DNA from: JBQTKD01 sp052386455
GTDB lineage: Bacteria; Actinomycetota; Actinomycetes; Sporichthyales; Sporichthyaceae
NCBI GenBank assembly: GCA_052386455.1
Contig: JBQTKD010000069.1
Coordinates: 1 to 10,261 of the forward strand
Length of the DNA stretch: 10,261 nt
Direction: 5' to 3'
The notes beneath the pieces are model-generated. The model was not told the origin of the DNA. It did no database searches and saw only the letters and a list, made by a program, of their open reading frames with translations. Position 1 is the first letter of the stretch. Each line of letters begins with the position of its first letter. A program made the position numbers and the translations under genes. Of the stretch, positions 6,664 to 10,261 are shown in pieces.

Positions 6664-6795
6664 CATCTTTCCCGCGAACGCCGTGTTCACGGGCGGAGTT
6701 GGCACCGTCTCCCGCACGCCGGCCATCGGGCCGGGGAGTTGCGCGGGTGGTTGCCGGGACGTCGTAGGGCCGTTCCCTCAGTCCCTCTGGATGAG
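6662..6795 (-). ncRNA. SAM-I (S-box) riboswitch in the thrC leader
   Basis: A 134-nt element on the minus strand with the conserved S-box layout. P1 is CTCATC (6795-6790) paired with GATGAG (6667-6662). P2 is GGGAC (6785-6781) with GTCCC (6760-6756), enclosing the conserved AGGGAACGGCCCT. The invariant GGCAACC follows at 6755-6749. P3 is CCCGCGC (6747-6741) with GTGCGGG (6717-6711), with an inner CCGGCC/GGCCGG helix closed by a CGAT loop. The J3/4 strand GGTGCCAACTCC is at 6706-6695. A short P4 (CCGC/GCGG) is followed by GAAAGATGAG. P4 between J3/4 and P1 fits SAM-I rather than SAM-IV. The element would sense S-adenosylmethionine and control thrC; overlap with the Shine-Dalgarno points to translational control. 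Confidence 0.95.
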
Positions 6796-6820
6796 CTGTT
6801 TCAGTTGTTGAGCAGTCCCG

Positions 6821-6850
6821 ATTCTACGGCAACCCGCCCGAGACGCCGAA
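6821..6850 (-). promoter_or_regulatory. Predicted thrC promoter
   Basis: TAGAAT (6826-6821) is a good -10 element. TTCGGC (6850-6845) 18 nt upstream is a weak -35, as is common in this group. The predicted start near 6814 lies about 20 nt before riboswitch helix P1, so the complete aptamer would be in the transcript. The -35 overlaps the foot of the terminator hairpin of the upstream gene. Confidence 0.5.
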
Positions 6851-6879
6851 CGGCGCCGAGGTGATCCTCGACGCCGTTC
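6848..6879 (-). terminator. Terminator hairpin of the anchored low-complexity protein gene
   Basis: GAACGGCG (6848-6855) pairs with CGCCGTTC (6872-6879), and CGAGG (6857-6861) pairs with CCTCG (6866-6870) around a 4-nt loop. The one non-Watson-Crick position (6856/6871) is a G-U wobble in minus-strand RNA but a C-A mismatch in plus-strand RNA, so the structure is fitted to leftward transcription. It starts 16 nt past the stop codon of the gene at 6896-8077. No U-tract follows. Confidence 0.75.
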
Positions 6880-6895
6880 ACGGTGTGCCGACGAA

Positions 6896-8077
6896 CTAGT
6901 TGGGAGCGCCCGGGTCGCTCGGGTCGACCGCGGCGGGGTCGTCCGAACCGTTCGGAACTGCACCCGAGTTGGGTCCAGGAGAGTTTCCCGGGCTCTGCGC
7001 CGGGACGGTGGTCGACGGCGCCCGGTTGGTGGCCGGCGGCTCGGCGGGGGCCTGCGGGGCCTCGTTGGCGGGCTCGGCAGGGTCCTGCTCGACGGTCGGC
7101 GAGTCCTCGGAACCTTCGCCCTGCGTCCCCTCGGTCGGGGTGCTCGGCGTGGACGGAGTGCCGCCCGACGGGGTCGAGCCGCTGGGCGCCTGGCCGGGGG
7201 CGGTGCCGGGGTAGGTGCCGTGCGAGCCGCCGCCGATCTCCTCGGCGTCGGAGTCCCGGCCCATGCGGTCCCGGTTGTCGCGGCGGTTCTCCCGGCTGTC
7301 GCGGTCGCGACGCCACGAGGGGCTCGAGCTCCGTTCGTCGCGAGAGGACCACTCCATGGAGCCCGAGGAGCCGCCCGACTTGGGCGACGAGCCCTTGGAC
7401 GAGCCCTTCGAGCCGGAGTCCGACGAGCCCTTCGAGCCCTTGCTCTCGGACTTCTTCGACTCGGACCTCTGCTTGGCGTCCTTGGCGTCCTTGGCGTCCT
7501 TGGCGTCCCTCGCGGACTCCGCGGCCTTGTCGTCCTTCGCCGTTTCCTTGGCCGGAGCCTGCTTCGCCTCGGCGGACTGCTTGGGAGCCGCCTTCTCAGC
7601 GGCGGCCGGGGCCTGCTCGCGGGCGACCGGAGCCGCCTGGGCGAAGGGCTCGGCCGGGGCCGCCGCGGCCAACTCCGGGAACGGCAGGGTCTCGGTCGGG
7701 GCGACGGCGGCGGGCGCCGGCTGCGGGGCGGGCGCGGCCTGGTCGATCGGCTGCTGCGCCGGAGCCTCCTGCTCGACCTCGGCCGGAGCGGCGCTGACCA
7801 CGCCCTCGTGCGCCGGCGGCGCGGAGAGCATGTTCACGATCGCCCACGCCGGCACGGTGGCGGCGACGACGATCGCGGTGGTCAGGGCCGCCGCCTTGCG
7901 GCGCGCGGCGTCGCGCTGGATGCGCGCGGCGACCAGGGCGGCCGGGTCCGCGGCGGCATCGGCTCGCGCCCGCGAGAGCTCGCGGCGGCGCTGCAGATCG
8001 CGCATCGAACCGGCGACGGCCTGCGCCCACAGCGAGGCTTCGTACTTCATGTCGGACACCGAACGGCCCTTGCCCAT
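6896..8077 (-). CDS. Single-pass membrane protein with long low-complexity exterior, function unknown
   Basis: I do not recognise a family. The 393-residue protein has a cytoplasmic N-terminus of about 62 residues, rich in Arg and Ala and possibly helical. One membrane helix follows (about 63-82), preceded by DAARRKAAA, so positive charges predict the N-terminus inside and the rest outside. The exterior is low complexity: Ala/Pro/Glu-rich (about 87-180), four DAK repeats (191-202), Ser/Lys/Gly-rich (205-240), Arg/Asp-rich (246-277) and Pro/Thr/Ser/Gly-rich to the end. No cysteine is seen. The ATG at 8075-8077 has a GGAGGT site 8 nt upstream. Such tails often span or bind the peptidoglycan; that role is inference. 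It is divergent from the CE4 lipoprotein gene, which also suggests an envelope function. The reading frame is supported by its start signals, by the hydrophobic segment and by the terminator hairpin after its stop. Confidence 0.8.
   Translation of the reverse strand: MGKGRSVSDMKYEASLWAQAVAGSMRDLQRRRELSRARADAAADPAALVAARIQRDAARRKAAALTTAIVVAATVPAWAIVNMLSAPPAHEGVVSAAPAEVEQEAPAQQPIDQAAPAPQPAPAAVAPTETLPFPELAAAAPAEPFAQAAPVAREQAPAAAEKAAPKQSAEAKQAPAKETAKDDKAAESARDAKDAKDAKDAKQRSESKKSESKGSKGSSDSGSKGSSKGSSPKSGGSSGSMEWSSRDERSSSPSWRRDRDSRENRRDNRDRMGRDSDAEEIGGGSHGTYPGTAPGQAPSGSTPSGGTPSTPSTPTEGTQGEGSEDSPTVEQDPAEPANEAPQAPAEPPATNRAPSTTVPAQSPGNSPGPNSGAVPNGSDDPAAVDPSDPGAPN
7472..7507 (-). repeat. Four perfect 9-bp tandem repeats coding DAK
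   Basis: The unit CTTGGCGTC (plus strand) occurs four times without mismatch, giving Asp-Ala-Lys four times on the minus strand. The perfect DNA identity suggests recent expansion by slippage, and copy number may vary between strains without breaking the frame. Confidence 0.9.
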
Positions 8078-8085
8078 GGTGGCCC

Positions 8086-8091
8086 ACCTCC
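8086..8091 (-). promoter_or_regulatory. Ribosome binding site of the anchored low-complexity protein gene
   Basis: GGAGGT, 8 nt before the ATG at 8075-8077. This clear site supports both the gene and its start. Confidence 0.75.
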
Positions 8092-8212
8092 ACGTGTGTG
8101 CAAGCCGGCGACCAGTCGGGTCACCGCTTTCGGAGGCTAAGTCGCTTCCGTCCCGCGCCGCTGGGCCTTTGCCGTAATTCGTACATCTCTCACAACGCAG
8201 CCGTTTGGTTAC

Positions 8213-8222
8213 GTCACGTGAC
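8213..8222. promoter_or_regulatory. 10-bp palindrome, possible operator upstream of the CE4 gene
   Basis: GTCACGTGAC is a perfect palindrome 23 bp before the ATG of the deacetylase gene, in the 168-bp divergent intergenic region (8078-8245). A second CACGTG core lies at 8091-8096. It could be a repressor site, but palindromes this short occur by chance. I see no clear promoter hexamers in this region beyond A/T-richer bases at about 8173-8200. Confidence 0.3.
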
Positions 8223-8245
8223 AGATGTGCTGAAAGAATGCCGCC

Positions 8246-9361
8246 ATGCGTGCAAACCTCACGGTCAAGGCCCTGGCGGCCTCCCTCGGTGCCGTCGTAC
8301 TCGCCGCCTGCGGAAACGGGACGATCGAGGCGAACACGGCACCGACGGTGTTGCTCGCCTCATCCACCACCACCCCACCCGAGACGCCGACGACGGCCGC
8401 CGAGCCGGTGGCCGAGGCCGCCGGGCGCACCGCTCGGCTCGTCGTGACCGGCCCCCAGTACGACGCTCCCGGCGCCCGCGTCCCGATCATCGTGACGCTC
8501 TACGACGGGCCCGCGAAGCTCGCGGCGACCGCACTCGACGCGACCACGGGCAGCGGCGGACGCATCGAGGAGTGCGGCGAGTCCTGGCGCAACCCGCAGG
8601 ACCGCAGCCTGTCCCGCCTGTGTCACCTCGTCCTGCCGACGACGCTCGGGAAGGTTCCCCTCACGGGGCGGGCGAACTGGCGCACGCCGTCGGGCGAGAA
8701 GCAGTCCCTGCGTTCGGAGACCAAGAGCATCGAGGCGAAGGGCGTGCGGTCCAGTGCCGTCGGCGTCGCGGAGGCCGCGGCGATCGCCCGCTGCGGCAAC
8801 ACGACCGATCTCGTGTGGCTCACCTTCGACGACGCGATCCCGTCGCTCGAGGTCGCGAAGGCGATGCTGGCGACGCTGGAGCGGAACAAGGCACGCGGCC
8901 GTTTCTTCCTCAACCGCATCGAACCGCGGGTCCGCACGCTGCTGGAGAAGGCGGGGCACGTCGTCACCAACCACACCCGCGACCACCTCGCGCTGACCGA
9001 CCTGTCCAATGCCGAGATCGCCAAGCAGATCGAGACCGGCCCGGCGACCACGCCCGGCAACGCCCGCCTGGTCCGCCCGCCGTACGGTGCCGGCTCCTGG
9101 TCCACGCGAGTGGTCGAGGCGATCACGGCGAGCGGCCACACCACCTGCCGGTGGACCGTGGACACCCGCGACTGGACGGGACGGCCCGCGGCCGAGATGG
9201 GGGCGGCGGTCCGGTGGGGCGACTTGGCCACCCCGCCGGTCCACGCCGGCGGCAACGTTCTCATGCACGCCACCGTGTTCTCCGACGCCAAGCTGCAGGC
9301 CGTGATCGACGCGGTGAAGGCGCGTGGCCTCGTGATCGAGCCCATCCCCGGAAGGGGTTAG
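8246..9361 (+). CDS. Lipoprotein polysaccharide deacetylase (NodB/CE4 domain)
   Basis: A 371-residue secreted lipoprotein. The signal peptide ends in a lipobox LAAC with Cys22, so it should be anchored to the outer face of the membrane. A Thr/Pro/Ala-rich linker (about 30-60) leads to a region of roughly 100 residues (61-165) with Cys110 and Cys126 that could form a disulfide; I do not recognise its family. The CE4 domain starts near 188 and has all five motifs: TFDDA (193-197; Asp195 base, Asp196 metal), HTRDH (243-247; metal ligands His243 and His247), RPPYG (277-281), DTRDW (306-310) and LMH (339-341). CE4 enzymes are metal-dependent and remove N-acetyl groups from peptidoglycan, chitin oligomers or other glycans; the substrate here is unknown. 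Minor deviations are Ala for the usual Gly in TFDDG and no Pro after HxxxH. The ATG has only a weak GAAAG site upstream. Confidence 0.92.
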   Translation: MRANLTVKALAASLGAVVLAACGNGTIEANTAPTVLLASSTTTPPETPTTAAEPVAEAAGRTARLVVTGPQYDAPGARVPIIVTLYDGPAKLAATALDATTGSGGRIEECGESWRNPQDRSLSRLCHLVLPTTLGKVPLTGRANWRTPSGEKQSLRSETKSIEAKGVRSSAVGVAEAAAIARCGNTTDLVWLTFDDAIPSLEVAKAMLATLERNKARGRFFLNRIEPRVRTLLEKAGHVVTNHTRDHLALTDLSNAEIAKQIETGPATTPGNARLVRPPYGAGSWSTRVVEAITASGHTTCRWTVDTRDWTGRPAAEMGAAVRWGDLATPPVHAGGNVLMHATVFSDAKLQAVIDAVKARGLVIEPIPGRG

Positions 9362-9495
9362 ACCACCTTCGGTGCTCGGTGTTCGCTCCGCTCAACAGGC
9401 TCAATCGGCTCGGAAGATTCGAGCGCTCGTTCCTCGCCGTTGCTCGATGCCGTTGCTCGATCTTCGCTCGCCTCAATCGCCTGTGGCGTTCCCCC
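9362..9495. repeat. Repeat-rich non-coding stretch between the CE4 gene and the otsA remnant
   Basis: 134 bp built from related short words such as GCTCAA, CTCAATCG, TTCGCTC and TTGCTCGAT. It includes a perfect 13-bp tandem duplication of GCCGTTGCTCGAT (9436-9461), a 10-bp palindrome CGAGCGCTCG (9420-9429), and an inverted pair GCTCG/CGAGC (9408-9412, 9420-9424). The composition is unlike the coding regions around it. It resembles the dispersed intergenic repeats common in some actinobacteria, but a dispersed nature cannot be shown from one copy. I see no gene in it. Confidence 0.5.
9436..9461. repeat. Perfect 13-bp tandem duplication
   Basis: GCCGTTGCTCGAT occurs twice in direct succession without mismatch inside the repeat-rich stretch. 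Confidence 0.9.
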
Positions 9496-10046
9496 ATGGC
9501 CCACACCGCGCCCAAGGTGCTGGTCGCCTCCAACCGCGGACCGCTGAGCTTCGCCGTCGCCTCCGACGGCTCGTTGCAAGGCCCGCCGCGGCGCCGGCGG
9601 CCTCGTCAGCGGCTTCGCCGCGGCCGGCCTGACCGAGAACACCAGTTGGGTCTGCGCCGCCATCATGGACGCGGACCGGACCGCCGCGCTCGCCGCGCCG
9701 GGTGGCCGGTTGGACCTCGACGGGTACGACGTGCAGGGCCGGGTCCGGATGGTGCCCGTGGGCAGAGGCGTGTTCGCCCGCGCGTACAACGGGATCGCGA
9801 ACTCGGTGTTGTGGTTCGTGCACCATCTGCTCTTCGACGTCGCCACGCGGCCCACCTTCGACCACGCCTTCGCCCGCGAGATCGACGACGAGTTCGGCAC
9901 CGAGAGTTGGCGGCCGACCTCGACACGGCCCTGCGCCTGACCACGGAGGAACGTCGAGACCGGTTCGAGCAACTCGCCTCGGCCGCCGCGAACTGTACGC
10001 CGGCCGCGTGGTCCTGGACCAACTCCACGCCATGGCTGCCATCTGA
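9496..10046 (+). pseudogene. otsA: Trehalose-6-phosphate synthase (GT20), frameshifted and internally deleted remnant
   Basis: OtsA joins UDP- or GDP-glucose to glucose 6-phosphate to make trehalose 6-phosphate. The remnant opens in one frame with KVLVASNRGPLSFAV, including the family's SNRGP substrate loop. An extra base at about 9577-9581 shifts the frame to RRGAGGLVSGF, which continues through WVCAA, RAYNGIANSVLWFVHHLLFD to about 9904. There the N-terminal part (about 136 codons) joins directly to a C-terminal tail, ADLDTALRLTTEERRDRF, back in the first frame. A second shift near 10008 leads to VLDQLHAMAAI and a stop at 10044-10046. Compared with the usual 460-480 residues, about 280 residues, holding most of the donor-binding domain, are missing. 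The start has no Shine-Dalgarno. It cannot encode an active enzyme. GT20 identity rests on motif recognition. Confidence 0.87.
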
Positions 10047-10174
10047 CGAACCGTCAACCTTTGCGCCTGGTGCCCATGACGCCTCTCATCGCGATCAGGA
10101 CCTCGTTTTGAGCTGGCCGCCGCAGACGTCGTCGGGGTCTGTCTGAAACTTTGTGTTTCTGGGTGGCGTGAGGT

Positions 10175-10192
10175 CCCGGGCTTCGGCTCGGG
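10175..10192 (+). promoter_or_regulatory. UUCG-tetraloop hairpin before the presumed transposase gene
   Basis: CCCGGGC (10175-10181), TTCG loop, GCTCGGG (10186-10192): a 7-bp stem with one G-U pair, lying directly upstream of the GGAAGG ribosome site (10195-10200). Hairpins near insertion-sequence ends are known to limit transposase translation from read-through transcripts; that role here is inferred. Confidence 0.5.
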
Positions 10193-10212
10193 CCGGAAGG
10201 ATCATCACGCTC

Positions 10213-10261
10213 ATGACAGACGAGGGTATGGCCGGCTCTCTGGTGTCGGCGGGATCTATCG
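10213..10261 (+). CDS. Presumed transposase, first 16 codons (cut by window edge)
   Basis: An ATG with a GGAAGG site 12 nt upstream opens MTDEGMAGSLVSAGSI and runs off the window. Too little is present to identify the family; the transposase call rests on its position just inside a putative insertion-sequence end. Confidence 0.45.
   Translation, partial: MTDEGMAGSLVSAGSI

Larger units (their letters stand above)
10135..10261 (+). mobile_element. Left end of an insertion sequence, probably IS256-type (cut by window edge)
   Basis: The proposed end is GGGTCTGTCTGAAACTTTG at 10135, resembling the terminal repeats of actinobacterial IS256-family elements (GGGT.TGTC...ACTTTGTG pattern). An open frame begins 78 nt inside, consistent with the short leader of such elements. 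The right end, the other terminal repeat and the target duplication lie outside the window, so the assignment is provisional. The 88 bp between the otsA remnant and this end hold nothing I recognise. Confidence 0.5.

Noticed and set aside
6649..6726. Extended thrC start with 26 more codons
   Set aside because: It would read through the SAM riboswitch. The ATG at 6648 has a strong Shine-Dalgarno.
6662..6795. SAM-IV riboswitch instead of SAM-I
   Set aside because: SAM-IV is found in actinobacteria and shares the core, but here a P4-like helix lies between J3/4 and the P1 3' strand and the thrC ribosome site follows at once, leaving no room for the extra downstream pseudoknot of SAM-IV.
7472..7507. 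CRISPR-like array
   Set aside because: The 9-bp units are contiguous with no spacers and code for DAK repeats.
7215..8177. Plus-strand open frames opposite the anchored low-complexity protein
   Set aside because: These mirror the repetitive composition of the minus-strand gene. The minus-strand frame has the better ribosome site, a plausible membrane helix and a following terminator.
8078..8245. c-di-AMP (ydaO-type) riboswitch before the envelope hydrolase-like gene
   Set aside because: Such elements occur before actinobacterial cell-wall genes, but the 168-bp region lacks the conserved blocks and is too short for the full aptamer plus the divergent promoters.
8098..10146. 682-codon plus-strand frame over the CE4 gene and otsA remnant
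   Set aside because: It is out of frame with the CE4 motifs and joins unrelated pieces. Only its stretches at 9496-9579 and about 9905-10008 coincide with real otsA sequence.

Overview
The window comes from a high-GC Gram-positive bacterium, almost certainly an actinomycete (Actinomycetota). The grounds are very strong G/C third-position bias, GTG starts, probable leaderless transcripts, a groEL controlled by CIRCE operators with no groES beside it, and the actinobacterial character of several proteins. The genus cannot be fixed from the sequence.

Layout. 1-617: N-terminal third of groEL (minus strand), cut by the window edge. 618-821: its control region, with a promoter lying inside one of two tandem CIRCE (HrcA) operators. 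822-4275: two divergent genes for large polytopic membrane proteins of the GT-C glycosyltransferase type, each with an acidic Asp-Glu pair after the first membrane segment and a soluble C-terminal domain; they share a 94-bp intergenic region. 4233-4871: a PNPOx-like flavin protein on the minus strand, overlapping the preceding gene tail to tail by 43 bp. 4872-5400: a cold-shock protein gene with a downstream hairpin and a structured 5' leader. 5401-6850: thrC (threonine synthase) preceded by a very well conserved SAM-I (S-box) riboswitch whose closing helix touches the thrC Shine-Dalgarno sequence. 6896-8077: a single-pass membrane protein with a long low-complexity exterior. 8246-9361: a lipoprotein with a NodB (CE4) polysaccharide deacetylase domain. 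9362-9495: a repeat-rich non-coding stretch. 9496-10046: a wrecked trehalose-6-phosphate synthase gene (two frameshifts and a large internal deletion). From about 10135 to the end: the left end of what looks like an IS256-type insertion sequence with the first codons of its transposase.

Together, the left and middle parts are stable chromosomal housekeeping genes (chaperone, cold shock, amino-acid synthesis) mixed with cell-envelope genes (two GT-C proteins, an anchored low-complexity protein, a CE4 lipoprotein). The right end is a decaying locus: pseudogene, repeats and an insertion sequence. The most informative regulatory element is the SAM riboswitch placed in front of a threonine gene rather than a methionine gene. 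I saw no defence system, CRISPR array, phage gene or tRNA.
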